Translations under genes and position numbers: made by a program | In this document: in pieces, positions 43,836 through 53,052 of the stretch | Layout: every line of letters begins with the position of its first letter | How positions within the stretch are numbered: position 1 is the first letter of the stretch | NCBI RefSeq assembly: GCF_026240905.1 | Contig: NZ_JAPEVI010000003.1 | Coordinates: forward strand, 3,224,001-3,288,000 | Source of the DNA: Roseibium salinum | Lineage (GTDB): Bacteria; Pseudomonadota; Alphaproteobacteria; Rhizobiales; Stappiaceae | Length of the DNA: 64,000 nucleotides | Direction of reading: 5' to 3' | The notes under the pieces: generated by a model | Database searches by the model: none | What the model was told of the DNA's origin: nothing | The model's input: the letters and a program-made list of their open reading frames with translations, nothing else

Positions 43836-44741
43836 ATGAGCCAGTCAAGCAATTCGGCCAACTATCCGATCGAAATGACCCTCAAGCCGGACGTCAAAGC
43901 CTTCTTTGATCCGGCGACGAACACCATCAGCTACGTCGTCAAGGATCCGGATTCCAGTGCCTGTGCCGTTGTCGACAGCGTCATGGATATCGACTATGCC
44001 GCCGGCCGCATCACCTATGACCATGCGGACGAGATCATAGCCTATATCCAGGAAAACGACCTGAAACTGGAATGGCTGATCGAAACGCATGTTCATGCGG
44101 ACCACCTTTCGGCGGCCCCCTATATCCAGCAGAAGCTCGGCGGCAAGCTCGGTATCGGCGAGAACATCACCGTCGTCCAGGAAACCTTCGGCAAGGTCTT
44201 CAACGAGGGCACCGAGTTCCAGCGGGACGGCAGTCAGTTCGACCGGCTTTTCCGGGACGGCGACACCTATCAGATCGGTGGAATGACCGCCTTTGCCATG
44301 CATACGCCCGGCCACACCCCCGCCTGTATGGTGCATGTGATGGGCAATGCCGCTTTTGTCGGCGACACGCTGTTCATGCCAGACGGCGGTTCGGCGCGCG
44401 CCGATTTCCCCGGCGGTGATGCCGGCACGCTGTACGATTCCATCCAGAAAGTGCTCGCCCTGCCGGACGACATGCGCCTCTTCATGTGCCACGACTACGG
44501 CCCGAACGGCCGCGACATCCAGTGGGAAACCACGGTCGGGGCCGAAAAGGAGCACAACATCCATGTGGGCGCCGGCAAGACCAGGGAAGATTTCGTCAAG
44601 TTCCGCACCGAACGCGATGCGCAACTGGACATGCCGAAGCTGATCATCCCCTCGCTACAGGTGAACATGCGCGCCGGAAAGCTGCCGCCCTCCGACGAAA
44701 GCGGCAAGACCTTTCTGAAAGTGCCGGTCAACGGCCTCTGA
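43836..44741 (+). CDS. Persulfide dioxygenase (ETHE1/Blh-like MBL-fold protein)
   Basis: A 301-residue metallo-beta-lactamase-fold enzyme. The iron ligands lie in THVHADHLSAA (residues 84-94), HTPGHTPACMVHV and FVGDTLFMPDGG, and FMCHDYGPNGRD near residue 222 provides the last His. The sequence resembles the ETHE1-like part of the Blh protein of the bigR operons of Agrobacterium and Xylella. It oxidises glutathione persulfide to sulfite in the cytosol. Blh normally carries an additional DUF442 domain; here that domain is fused to the next gene product instead. The gene lies in a coupled operon with sulfur transport and sulfide oxidation genes. Confidence 0.9.
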   Translation: MSQSSNSANYPIEMTLKPDVKAFFDPATNTISYVVKDPDSSACAVVDSVMDIDYAAGRITYDHADEIIAYIQENDLKLEWLIETHVHADHLSAAPYIQQKLGGKLGIGENITVVQETFGKVFNEGTEFQRDGSQFDRLFRDGDTYQIGGMTAFAMHTPGHTPACMVHVMGNAAFVGDTLFMPDGGSARADFPGGDAGTLYDSIQKVLALPDDMRLFMCHDYGPNGRDIQWETTVGAEKEHNIHVGAGKTREDFVKFRTERDAQLDMPKLIIPSLQVNMRAGKLPPSDESGKTFLKVPVNGL

Positions 44742-44756
44742 TTCAAACAAGAATGC

Positions 44757-44804
44757 GATCAGCTACCGTGCATTCGGGCGAGCCAGCCCGAATGCCGGCT
44801 GATC
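44757..44804 (+). repeat. Stem-loop with GATCAGC...GCATT...AATGC...GATC pattern (copy 2)
   Basis: GCATTCGGGC (44770-44779) pairs perfectly with GCCCGAATGC (44786-44795), flanked by GATCAGC and GCTGATC, which also pair. It lies between the dioxygenase and DUF442-SQR genes, just before the ribosome site. It shares its outline with the element at 34837-34884, so both may belong to one intercistronic repeat family. Confidence 0.55.
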
Positions 44805-44823
44805 CCAACCGGTAGGAACCGCC

Positions 44824-46521
44824 ATGACGATCAAGGCGATCAACACACAAATCTCGGTCTCCCCGCAGATCCGCCCCGAAGATATGGCGGACCTGGCGCA
44901 ACAGGGATACCGGTCGGTGATCTGCAACCGCCCGGATGGCGAGGGAGCGGACCAGCCCTCCTTTGAGGAAATCGAAGCTGCCGCCCGGAAATTCGGTCTC
45001 GAAACCCGCTATCTGCCCATCGTTGCCGGCAAGGTGCGAGACGAGGACGCCGTCGCCTTCGCCAGGCTGATGGACGAGTTGCCCAGACCCGTCCTGGCCT
45101 ATTGCCGGACCGGTACGCGCTCGGCGACGCTCTGGTCGCTTTCCGAGGCAAATACGCTGCCGCTGGCCGATATCCTGTCCCAGACCAAAGCGGCGGGCTA
45201 CGACATGGCCGGCGTCGTGCGCCGGATTGCCAATGGCGGGCGCACACCGACGGAGACGGTGGAAGATGCCCGCTTCGACATTGTCATCGTCGGAGGCGGA
45301 GCGGCCGGCATCTCGGTCGCGTCCAGCCTCCTGGCACGCAAATCGGACCTGGAGATCGCCATCATCGACCCGGCCGATGTGCATTACTACCAGCCCGGCT
45401 GGACGATGGTGGGCGGCGGCGTGTTCGAGGCCTCCGATACCGCCAAGACAATGGGATCGCTCATCCCCAGGGGCGTGCACTGGATCAAGTCGGCGGTTGC
45501 CGCCTTCGAACCGAAGGACAATGCCGTCATCCTGGACGGTTGCCGGGTGGTCAAATACGGCCGGCTTGTCGTCTGCCCGGGCCTGAAGCTCGACTGGCAC
45601 CGTGTCGAGGGCCTGGTGGAAACGCTCGGCAAGAACGGCGTGACTTCGAACTACCGTTACGACATGGCGCCCTATACCTGGAAGCTGGTTCAGGAAACCC
45701 AGTCCGGCAAGGCGCTGTTCACCCAGCCGCCCATGCCGATCAAATGCGCCGGAGCCCCGCAAAAGGCAATGTATCTGTCGGCGGACCACTGGCTGAAGAC
45801 CGGCAGGCTCGGCGATATCGATGTCCAGTTCATGAATGCAGGCGGCGTGCTGTTCGGCGTCAAGGACTACGTTCCCGCCCTCATGGATTATGTGAAACGC
45901 TACAGCATCGACCTGAATTTCTTTCACAACCTGATCGCGGTCGACGGGCCGGCCAGGAAAGCGGTGTTTGAAGTGAAGGAGCCTGAAAAGGATGTTCGCC
46001 AGGTCGAGTTGGACTTTGATATGCTCCATGTGACGCCGCCGCAGACGGCGCCCGACTTCATCCGCGTCTCGCCCCTGGCGGAGGCCGCCGGGTGGGTAGA
46101 CGTCGACCAGACGACGCTGCGCCACAAGACTTTTGAAAACATCTGGTCGTTGGGGGACGTGATGAATGCGCCCAATGCCAAGACGGCCGCAGCAGCGCGC
46201 AAGCAGGCGCCGGTGGTTGCCGAGAACATTGTCGCCGACATCAACGGCCACAGCGCAACGGCGCAGTATGACGGCTACGGTTCGTGCCCGCTCACGGTGG
46301 AGCGCGGCAAGATCGTGCTCGCGGAATTCGGCTATGGCGGAACGCTGTTGCCGAGCTTTCCGCGTTGGCTGGTGGACGGGACCAGGCCAACGCGGACTGC
46401 ATGGTTGCTGAAGGAGCGGATACTGCCGCCGATCTACTGGCGCGCCATGCTGCGCGGCAAGGAATGGATGGCAAAGCCGGAAAAGGTTTCCGCCGCACGG
46501 GAAAAGGCGCCCGCAGCCTAG
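44824..46521 (+). CDS. Fusion of DUF442 (beta-lactamase-hydrolase-like/sulfurtransferase) and sulfide:quinone reductase
   Basis: A 565-residue protein. Residues 1-110 are a DUF442 domain (TIGR01244-type) with a Cys loop AYCRTGTRSATLW like a rhodanese/phosphatase active site. Residues about 148-565 are a type II sulfide:quinone reductase: FDIVIVGGGAAGISVASSLL binds FAD, PMPIKCAGAPQKAMYLSADHWL is the hallmark Cys motif, and YGSCPLTVERGKIVLAEFGYGG lies near the C-terminus. It oxidises sulfide, passes electrons to quinone at the membrane, and could hand sulfane sulfur directly to its own N-terminal domain. The fused order differs from the DUF442-ETHE1 fusion of bigR operons. Confidence 0.9.
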   Translation: MTIKAINTQISVSPQIRPEDMADLAQQGYRSVICNRPDGEGADQPSFEEIEAAARKFGLETRYLPIVAGKVRDEDAVAFARLMDELPRPVLAYCRTGTRSATLWSLSEANTLPLADILSQTKAAGYDMAGVVRRIANGGRTPTETVEDARFDIVIVGGGAAGISVASSLLARKSDLEIAIIDPADVHYYQPGWTMVGGGVFEASDTAKTMGSLIPRGVHWIKSAVAAFEPKDNAVILDGCRVVKYGRLVVCPGLKLDWHRVEGLVETLGKNGVTSNYRYDMAPYTWKLVQETQSGKALFTQPPMPIKCAGAPQKAMYLSADHWLKTGRLGDIDVQFMNAGGVLFGVKDYVPALMDYVKRYSIDLNFFHNLIAVDGPARKAVFEVKEPEKDVRQVELDFDMLHVTPPQTAPDFIRVSPLAEAAGWVDVDQTTLRHKTFENIWSLGDVMNAPNAKTAAAARKQAPVVAENIVADINGHSATAQYDGYGSCPLTVERGKIVLAEFGYGGTLLPSFPRWLVDGTRPTRTAWLLKERILPPIYWRAMLRGKEWMAKPEKVSAAREKAPAA

Positions 46522-46601
46522 GCTCGTCTTCAGCTTCCTCCAAACTTGAGCCGGGCAACCGGCTCATTCTTTTCCCGCAACAAGCAGACCGAACACAGAT
46601 C

Positions 46602-48386
46602 ATGACCTGGCTTCAGCGATATCTGCCCATCCTTGACTGGGGCAGGAAATACGACAAGGAAACGGCGACGAACGACCTGGTTGCGGCGGTCATCGTGACG
46701 ATCATGCTGATCCCGCAGTCGCTGGCCTATGCCCTCCTGGCCGGGCTGCCGCCCGAAGTCGGTCTCTACGCTTCGATCCTGCCGCTGGTCGCCTATGCCA
46801 TTTTCGGCACGAGCCGTGCGCTCGCCGTCGGTCCGGTGGCCGTCGTCTCGCTGATGACCGCTTCCGCCGTCGGGGAGCTTGCCCGGCAGGGGACGCCGGA
46901 ATATCTGGGCGCGGCCATCGTGCTGGCCTTCCTCTCCGGCCTCATGCTGGTCGCCATGGGCCTGTTCCGGCTTGGCTTCCTGGCCAATCTCCTCAGCCAC
47001 CCGGTGATCTCAGGGTTCATCACCGCGTCGGGCCTGCTGATCGCGTCGAGCCAGCTCAAGCACATTCTCGGCGTCAAGGCGAACGGCCACACGCTTTATG
47101 AGATCCTCCTGTCCATCGGCAGCCATCTGACGGAGATCAACTGGATCACCTTTGTCATCGGAGCCTCGGCGACCGTCTTCCTGTTCTGGGTGCGCAAGGG
47201 CCTGAAGAAGCTGCTGCTGGGCCTTGGCGTGAAACCCTTCCTGGCCGATATCCTGACAAAGGCCGGCCCGGTGGCGGCCGTTGCCGTCACCACCCTTGCC
47301 TCGGCGGTGTTTCAACTGGGCGAAAAGGGCGTGCGCGTTGTCGGCGACATCCCCTCCGGCCTGCCGGTTCCGCAATTGCCGTCCTTCGACAGCGAACTCT
47401 GGCTGGCGCTTGCCGGCCCGGCGCTGCTCATCTCCGTTATCGGCTTCGTGGAATCGGTGTCCGTCGCCCAGACGCTTGCCGCCAAGAAGCGCCAGAGGAT
47501 CGAACCTGACCAGGAACTGATCGGCCTCGGGGCCTCCAACATCGCCTCGGCCATTTCCGGCGGCTATCCGGTGACCGGCGGCTTTGCCCGGTCCGTCGTC
47601 AATTTCGACGCCGGGGCGGCCACGCCGGCCGCAGGAGCCTTCACCGCCGTCGGCATCGCCCTTGCCACGCTTTTCCTGACGCCGCTGCTGACCCATCTGC
47701 CCCAGGCAACGCTTGCCGCCACTATTATCGTGGCCGTGCTCTCACTGGTGGATTTCGGCGCGATCAAACGTACATTCGCCTATTCGAAAAGCGACTTCGC
47801 GGCGATGGCGGCAACGATCCTGATCACGCTGTTCTTCGGCGTCGAACCTGGCGTCGTGACCGGCGTGTCTCTGTCCATCGCGCTCTATCTCTACCGCAAC
47901 AGCCGCCCGCACATGGCCATTGTCGGCATCGTTCCGGGAACCGAGCATTTCCGCAACGTCGACCGTCACAAGGTGATCACCGGGGAGCGGGTGCTGACCT
48001 TGCGGGTCGACGAGAGCCTGTTCTTCGCCAATTCCCGGTTCCTGGAAGACAAGGTCTACGCACTCGTCGCCGACAAACCCGACATCGAGCACGTGGTGCT
48101 GATGTGCCCGGCCGTCAACGAGATCGACGCCAGCGCCCTGGAGAGCCTCGAGGAGATCAATCACCGACTGCGGGATTCCGGCGTTACCTTCCACCTCTCC
48201 GAGGTCAAGGGCCCGGTAATGGACCGGCTGAAGGGGACGGATTTTCTGAAGCATCTGACCGGCGAGATTTTCCTCAGCCAGTACGATGCCCTTTGCACGC
48301 TCGATCCGCTCACCGCCCACATCTCGGAATCCCGGACGCCGAAAAAGACGGCGCGGTCGAATATCTGGTCGGGTCCGGAGATTTAG
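46602..48386 (+). CDS. SulP family (SLC26-type) inorganic anion transporter
   Basis: A 594-residue inner-membrane transporter. It begins MTWLQRYLPILDWGRKYDKETATNDLVAAVIVTIMLIPQSLAYALLAGLPPEVGLYASILP in the SLC26 pattern, has a dozen or so hydrophobic segments, and a C-terminal cytosolic STAS domain from about residue 450 (VLTLRVDESLFFANSRFLEDKVY; CPAVNEIDASALESLEEINHRL). SulP proteins move sulfate, bicarbonate or other anions. It follows the DUF442-SQR gene by 80 bases; export of sulfite or sulfate from sulfide oxidation is a sensible role. A reading back to 46284 overlaps the SQR gene and is rejected. Confidence 0.9.
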   Translation: MTWLQRYLPILDWGRKYDKETATNDLVAAVIVTIMLIPQSLAYALLAGLPPEVGLYASILPLVAYAIFGTSRALAVGPVAVVSLMTASAVGELARQGTPEYLGAAIVLAFLSGLMLVAMGLFRLGFLANLLSHPVISGFITASGLLIASSQLKHILGVKANGHTLYEILLSIGSHLTEINWITFVIGASATVFLFWVRKGLKKLLLGLGVKPFLADILTKAGPVAAVAVTTLASAVFQLGEKGVRVVGDIPSGLPVPQLPSFDSELWLALAGPALLISVIGFVESVSVAQTLAAKKRQRIEPDQELIGLGASNIASAISGGYPVTGGFARSVVNFDAGAATPAAGAFTAVGIALATLFLTPLLTHLPQATLAATIIVAVLSLVDFGAIKRTFAYSKSDFAAMAATILITLFFGVEPGVVTGVSLSIALYLYRNSRPHMAIVGIVPGTEHFRNVDRHKVITGERVLTLRVDESLFFANSRFLEDKVYALVADKPDIEHVVLMCPAVNEIDASALESLEEINHRLRDSGVTFHLSEVKGPVMDRLKGTDFLKHLTGEIFLSQYDALCTLDPLTAHISESRTPKKTARSNIWSGPEI

Positions 48387-48484
48387 AGCCCTTACCCTAG
48401 AACGGCCACGTCTTCATCACATCCCGGTTGTACATACGGTCCGGCGGACTTTCCGCCCTGTGTCCAACCAAGAGGAGATATGCC

Positions 48485-48901
48485 ATGGCCAAGACGATTT
48501 TCGTGAACCTGCCCGTTTCTGATCTTGCCGCATCCACCGCCTTCTACGAGGCCATCGGCTGTGTCAGGAACCCGCAGTTCAGCGATGCGAACGCCGCCAG
48601 CATGGTCTGGTCCGACACGATCACGTTCCAGCTTCTCACCCGTGACTTCTTTGCCGGCTTCATTTCCAGGGACATCCCGGACCCGCACAAGACCTGCCAG
48701 GTGCTGCTCGCGCTGTCTCATGACAGCCGGGAGGACGTCGACAAGGTGATCGAGGCGGGCACGGCGGCCGGCGGCAATGCCGGCATACGCGAGACGATGG
48801 ATATGGGATGGCTCTATAACCGGGCCATTGAAGATCCCGACGGTCACGTCTTCGAAATCGCCTGGATGGATCCGACAGGCATGCCGGACAGCCACGGCTG
48901 A
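48485..48901 (+). CDS. VOC family protein (glyoxalase/bleomycin resistance-like)
   Basis: A 138-residue two-module VOC-fold protein: FVNLPVSDLAASTAFYEAIG begins the first beta-alpha-beta-beta-beta unit, and NRAIEDPDGHVFEIAWMD ends the second with the metal-binding Glu. It resembles the small PhnB/YdeI-like glyoxalase group. The function is unknown; members bind metal and small organic ligands. The ATG at 48485 has AGGAG upstream. It is monocistronic, between the SulP gene and a convergent secreted protein gene. Confidence 0.87.
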   Translation: MAKTIFVNLPVSDLAASTAFYEAIGCVRNPQFSDANAASMVWSDTITFQLLTRDFFAGFISRDIPDPHKTCQVLLALSHDSREDVDKVIEAGTAAGGNAGIRETMDMGWLYNRAIEDPDGHVFEIAWMDPTGMPDSHG

Positions 48902-48952
48902 GGGCGCTTGCGGCTGCCGCGAGCAGCAGCAAGGTTGTTCGCGGGCGGCCGG

Positions 48953-49435
48953 CTACTTGCCGACAGCCGATTGCAGGATCGGGGTGATCTGCTTGCAGAA
49001 GCGGAACTCGGCCGGCGGCTTTTCGCCTTCCTGCACCATGAGCACATTCGTCCCCCTGGGCCGCACCGTCACCAGCTCGATCGCCTCGTTGCCGCTGTCC
49101 AGCAGGCAGTTGATCGCGGCACGCTGGGTCCGGCCGGCGTCCTTCTCGGCGCCGTAGACCTGACAGATCTTGTCCGGCGTTTCCAGAAGGCCGCGATAAA
49201 TGGCAACCGTCGTGCCGGAGGGGCTCTGGTCTATCCGTGGTCCCGGGCAATGATCCAGGTCGGAGACCCAGATCCCTTGGGCGAATTTGGCAAATCTCAG
49301 ATCAAGCGCTTTGCCCTCCAGAAGGGGAGCGGACCTGGGCACATTAGCCTTCAGGTCTCCCTTGCCGGCGCTCGCGGATCCACCCGCAGCCGCAAGCAGC
49401 GCGGCAAGCATTATGCAGCATCCAAGAAGTTTCAA
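48953..49435 (-). CDS. Secreted or periplasmic protein of unknown function
   Basis: A 160-residue protein that I do not recognise. The likely start is a TTG at 49435 with a strong GGAGGGG upstream; it gives the signal peptide (M)KLLGCCIMLAALLAAAGGSASA with AxA cleavage. The mature part has Cys residues in DHCPGPRID, DKICQVYGAE, AINCLLDS and FRFCKQIT, compatible with two disulfide bonds, and ends with LQSAVGK. Without the TTG start the signal peptide would be preceded by an arginine-rich non-homologous extension, so this start is well supported. It is divergent from mmcB. Confidence 0.7.
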   Translation of the reverse strand: MKLLGCCIMLAALLAAAGGSASAGKGDLKANVPRSAPLLEGKALDLRFAKFAQGIWVSDLDHCPGPRIDQSPSGTTVAIYRGLLETPDKICQVYGAEKDAGRTQRAAINCLLDSGNEAIELVTVRPRGTNVLMVQEGEKPPAEFRFCKQITPILQSAVGK

Positions 49436-49574
49436 CCTCGCCCCTCCAGGTCGATACGGCCAGGCGCTACCAGAGCACCTGGAGCCGGGCATAGAACACG
49501 CAATTTTCAGCCAAAGGTCAACTTCTGCCTCGGATGTCTTGAAAAACGCGAACAAATGTGGAACAAATTCCAGG

Positions 49575-50084
49575 ATGACGAGCGACTTTCAGCAAGCGTC
49601 GGGCCGCATTCTGCTGGACGATCCGTTGACGGACGGACGGCAATCGGAGACCGCGCTCAAGGTGTGGCGCGGCGCGGCGCGTTTGCTGCGCCAGTTCGAT
49701 TACGCCTGCCTGCCGGAAGTGACCCTTGCCTCCAACCGCCGCGCCGACCTGCTGGCGCTCGGGCCGAGACACGAGCTGCTGATCGTGGAGGTGAAATCAT
49801 CGATTGCCGATTTCAGGGCCGACACCAAGTGGCCGGATTACCGCCTGCATTGCGACCGCTTCTATTTCGCCACGCATCCGGACGTGCCGGTCGAGATTTT
49901 CCCTGAAGAGGCGGGGCTCATCCTGTCCGACGGCTTCGGCGCCGAAATCCTGCGCGAAGCACCCGAACACAAGCTTGCCGCGGCAACCCGCAAGGCGGTG
50001 ACGTTGCGCTTTGCCAGAAACGCCGCGAACCGGCTGCACGATCTGTCCGATCCGGACGGATTGCGGTTCTTCGACCGGCTATGA
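49575..50084 (+). CDS. mmcB: MmcB family DNA repair protein
   Basis: A 169-residue protein of the MmcB family, first described in Caulobacter as a LexA-regulated factor of mitomycin C resistance. It has a PD-(D/E)XK nuclease-like core: YACLPEVTLASNRRADLLALG and LLIVEVKSSIADFRADTKWPDY, with the E-V-K motif, then CDRFYFATHPDVPVEIFPEEAGLILSDGFGAE. The family is nearly restricted to alphaproteobacteria. The ATG at 49575 follows AGG; no LexA box was identified upstream by eye. It is followed by a hairpin at 50106-50127. Confidence 0.88.
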   Translation: MTSDFQQASGRILLDDPLTDGRQSETALKVWRGAARLLRQFDYACLPEVTLASNRRADLLALGPRHELLIVEVKSSIADFRADTKWPDYRLHCDRFYFATHPDVPVEIFPEEAGLILSDGFGAEILREAPEHKLAAATRKAVTLRFARNAANRLHDLSDPDGLRFFDRL

Positions 50085-50105
50085 TCGAAAAGCGCTTCGT
50101 AAAAG

Positions 50106-50127
50106 GGCCGCGGACGGTGCCGCGGCC
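50106..50127 (+). terminator. Hairpin after mmcB
   Basis: GGCCGCGG and CCGCGGCC pair perfectly over the loop ACGGTG, 21 bases after the mmcB stop. A second stem (CCGTTAC...GTAACGG) follows at about 50134-50160. No T-tract is seen, so termination may need Rho. Confidence 0.5.
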
Positions 50128-50269
50128 AGGGTGACCGTTACGCAACCTGGAAGGTAACGGACGGGAGACGAGTGTCTGCAGCCAGTCAGGACCAGCTCAC
50201 CTTCGCATCGATCCGGACCAGCGGACGCCCGATCGGAAACGGTCGAGCGTCCGAAGGCTGATCGGCTTC

Positions 50270-51589
50270 CTAGGCGAACAGGTTGACCAGGCTTTCCAGG
50301 TATTCCTGCTTGCCGGATTTCGGCTGCGGTTCCAGATCGCTGGAGTGAACGCGGTCGGCGAGGTCTTCGAGCGAAGAGCCGCCCTTGAGGATCTCGGCGT
50401 TTTCCGGTTTGGACCAGCCGGCGTAGCGGTCGTCGACAAAGCCCTTCAGGCGACCGTCCTCGATCATCGCGGCGGCGGCCTTGAGGCCGCGGGCGATGGC
50501 ATCCGCGGAGCCGACATGGGCCTGGATCAGGTCCACCGGATCGATCGACTGGCGGCGCAGCTTGGCGTCGAAATTGGTGCCGCCGGTTGTGAAGCCGCCG
50601 TCCATGAGGATCTCATAATAGGCGAGCGCCAGTTCCGGCACGTTCATTCCGAAGTGGTCGGTGTCCCAGCCGCACTGATAGTCATTGCGGTTCATGTCGA
50701 CGGACCCCAGGATGCCGAACGAGCGCGCCATGTGCAGCTCATGCTCGAAGGAGTGGCCGGCCAGGATCGCGTGACCCTGCTCGATGTTCATCTTGACTTC
50801 GTTTTCCAGGCCATAGGCCTTCAGGAAACCGTAGACGGTGCCGACATCGTAGTCGTACTGGTGCTTGGACGGCTCCTGCGGCTTCGGCTCGATCAGGATC
50901 GTGCCCTTGAAATCGGTCTTGTGCTTGTACTCCACCACCATGTTCAGGAAGCGGCCGAGCTGGTCCAGTTCCTGTTTGATGTTGGTGTTGAGCAGCGTCT
51001 CATAGCCCTCGCGGCCGCCCCACAGAACGTAGTTCGCTCCATTGAGACGGTGCGTCACGTCCATGGCGTTCTTCACCTGGGCCGCCGCATAGGCGAACAC
51101 ATCCGGATCCGGGTTGGTGGCCGCGCCGCTCATGAAGCGGCGGTTGGAGAACATGTTGGCCGTGCCCCACAGCAGCTTGACGCCCGTGTCGGCCATCTTC
51201 TTTTCGAAGACGTCGGCAATGGCGCTCACATTGGCGTTGCTCTCTGCAAGTGTCTTGCCTTCCGGCGCGATATCGCGGTCGTGGAAGGTGAAGAAGGGCA
51301 TGCCCAGGATCTGGAACATCTCGAAGGCGACGTCCGCCTTCAGCCTGGCCTGCTCCATCGGATCGCCGCCGGCCGCCATCCAGGAGCGCATGAAGGTTTC
51401 GCCGCCGAACGGGTCGGACCCCGGCCAGCAGAAATTGTGCCAGTAGCACACGGCCAGACGCAGATGGTCTTCCATGCGCTTGCCCAGAACCACTTCGTCC
51501 TTGTTGTAGTGGCGGTAGCTCAGCGGATCGCGACTGTCCGGCCCCTTGAATTCAATCGGCTGCAGATCACCGAAGAAACCTGTGCTCAT
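50270..51589 (-). CDS. xylA: Xylose isomerase
   Basis: A 439-residue class II xylose isomerase. The catalytic His103 and Asp106 lie in [13 protein letters not shown], the metal ligands in [23 protein letters not shown] and [21 protein letters not shown], and [16 protein letters not shown] is the class signature. It interconverts D-xylose and D-xylulose in the cytosol. The ATG at 51589 has GGAGA seven bases upstream and lies 11 bases after the xylB stop. It is the last gene of the minus-strand xyl operon. Confidence 0.97.
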   Translation of the reverse strand: MSTGFFGDLQPIEFKGPDSRDPLSYRHYNKDEVVLGKRMEDHLRLAVCYWHNFCWPGSDPFGGETFMRSWMAAGGDPMEQARLKADVAFEMFQILGMPFFTFHDRDIAPEGKTLAESNANVSAIADVFEKKMADTGVKLLWGTANMFSNRRFMSGAATNPDPDVFAYAAAQVKNAMDVTHRLNGANYVLWGGREGYETLLNTNIKQELDQLGRFLNMVVEYKHKTDFKGTILIEPKPQEPSKHQYDYDVGTVYGFLKAYGLENEVKMNIEQGHAILAGHSFEHELHMARSFGILGSVDMNRNDYQCGWDTDHFGMNVPELALAYYEILMDGGFTTGGTNFDAKLRRQSIDPVDLIQAHVGSADAIARGLKAAAAMIEDGRLKGFVDDRYAGWSKPENAEILKGGSSLEDLADRVHSSDLEPQPKSGKQEYLESLVNLFA

Positions 51590-51600
51590 CTTTCGTCTCC

Positions 51601-53052
51601 TCAAAAGCCGGCTTGCTTGAGCGCCGGATACAGATTGCGCCATCGGCCGTGGGCCTCGGCGTAGCTTTCGGTCAGGGCGGGAACGGGATCGATGCTGGCT
51701 TTCAGGGCCGGCTTCGCGAATATCCCGTCCGTGGTTCCGAGCGCCGCGGCCTGACCCAGCCGGGCAGCGCCGAGCGATGCTCCAAAGTCGCCATCCACCG
51801 GTACGTCCACCGGAATGTCGAGCAGGCTGGCAATGATCTCCAGCCACAGGTCCGACCGCGAACCGCCGCCGACGGCCAGAACGCGGTCGATCTTCGTTCC
51901 GGCAACGGTCAATGCGTCCAGGCAGTCCTTGAGCGCGAACGCGACCCCGTCCAGCACCGCATGGGTGAGAGCCGCATCGTCGGTTTCGTGGCCGATGCCG
52001 AAGAAACCCGCGCGGATATCGACATCGTTGTGCGGCGTGCGCTCGCCGCCGAGATACGGCAGGAAGGAAATTTCCGACGGACGGGAGATCCGGCCGAGCA
52101 GGCCGGTCAGTTCGCCCGGCGACTTTTTCAGCGTTTTGGCAAGCCAGTTGAGACTGTCGGTTGCCGACAGGATGACGCCCATCTGATGCCAGGTGTCCGG
52201 CACGGCGTGGCAGAAGGCATGGACCGCGCTCTCCACATTGGGCGAGAACCGGTCGTTGGTCACGAACAGCACGCCCGAGGTGCCGAGTGACACGAAGGCG
52301 GACCCGGGATTGACCGCGCCGACGCCGCAGGCCGACGCAGCATTGTCGCCGCCGCCACCCGCCACCACAGGGGCACCGTCGATGCCCCAGCGGGCGCAGA
52401 GGTCCGCTTTCAGCATGCCGGAGCTTTCCGACCCTTCCACGAGGCGCGGCATGTGGTTTCGGGTCAGGCCGGTTGCCGCCAGCAGCTCGTCGCTCCAGTC
52501 CCGCCTGGCAACGTCCAGCCAGAGCGTTCCGGCACTGTCGGACATGTCGCCCACGTATTCGCCGGTCAGCTTGAAGCGCACATAGTCCTTCGGCAGCAGG
52601 ACCTTGGCGGTCCTGGCGAAGATCTCCGGCTCGTTTTCGCGCACCCATTGCAGCTTGGGCGCGGTGAAGCCCGGCATGACGCGGTTGCCGCCAAGGGTCA
52701 GGAACTTCGGTTCGGCCGCTTCCAGCTCCGCGCACTGCCGGCCCGAGCGGCCGTCATTCCACAGGATGCAGGGCCGCAGCGGTTTGCCCGCATCGTCAAG
52801 AAGGGTGGCCCCGTGCATGTGACCGGAAAGGCCGATGCCTTTGACTGCCGCCAGTTCCTTCGGTGCCCGGCTCGCGAGCGCATCCAGAACAGTTTCGCAG
52901 GCGGTCCACCAGCTGTCCGGATCCTGCTCCGACCAGCCCGGATGGGGGCGCTCCACGCTCAGATCCGCGGTCGCCGAGGCAATCAGCGACTGGTCTTCGC
53001 CAATAAGAATGCCTTTGACCGAACTGGTGCCGATATCGAGGCCGATAAACAT
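51601..53052 (-). CDS. xylB: Xylulokinase
   Basis: A 483-residue FGGY kinase. [19 protein letters not shown] starts the first actin-like domain, [11 protein letters not shown] and WNDGRS are typical of xylulokinases, and [21 protein letters not shown] provides the adenosine motif of the C-terminal domain. It phosphorylates D-xylulose for the pentose phosphate pathway. The start at 53052 has GAGGAA upstream. The neighbouring xylG reading frame runs 70 bases into this gene because of an apparent frameshift, so the natural spacing is larger. Confidence 0.95.
   Translation of the reverse strand: MFIGLDIGTSSVKGILIGEDQSLIASATADLSVERPHPGWSEQDPDSWWTACETVLDALASRAPKELAAVKGIGLSGHMHGATLLDDAGKPLRPCILWNDGRSGRQCAELEAAEPKFLTLGGNRVMPGFTAPKLQWVRENEPEIFARTAKVLLPKDYVRFKLTGEYVGDMSDSAGTLWLDVARRDWSDELLAATGLTRNHMPRLVEGSESSGMLKADLCARWGIDGAPVVAGGGGDNAASACGVGAVNPGSAFVSLGTSGVLFVTNDRFSPNVESAVHAFCHAVPDTWHQMGVILSATDSLNWLAKTLKKSPGELTGLLGRISRPSEISFLPYLGGERTPHNDVDIRAGFFGIGHETDDAALTHAVLDGVAFALKDCLDALTVAGTKIDRVLAVGGGSRSDLWLEIIASLLDIPVDVPVDGDFGASLGAARLGQAAALGTTDGIFAKPALKASIDPVPALTESYAEAHGRWRNLYPALKQAGF

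Noticed and set aside
46284..46601. 106-residue N-terminal extension of the SulP transporter
   Set aside because: It overlaps the DUF442-SQR gene in another frame and is not family-like; the SLC26 start is at 46602.
50270..52735. 821-residue frame suggesting a larger xylose isomerase fusion
   Set aside because: The extra N-terminus is an out-of-frame shadow of xylB; xylA starts at 51589 with a good ribosome site.
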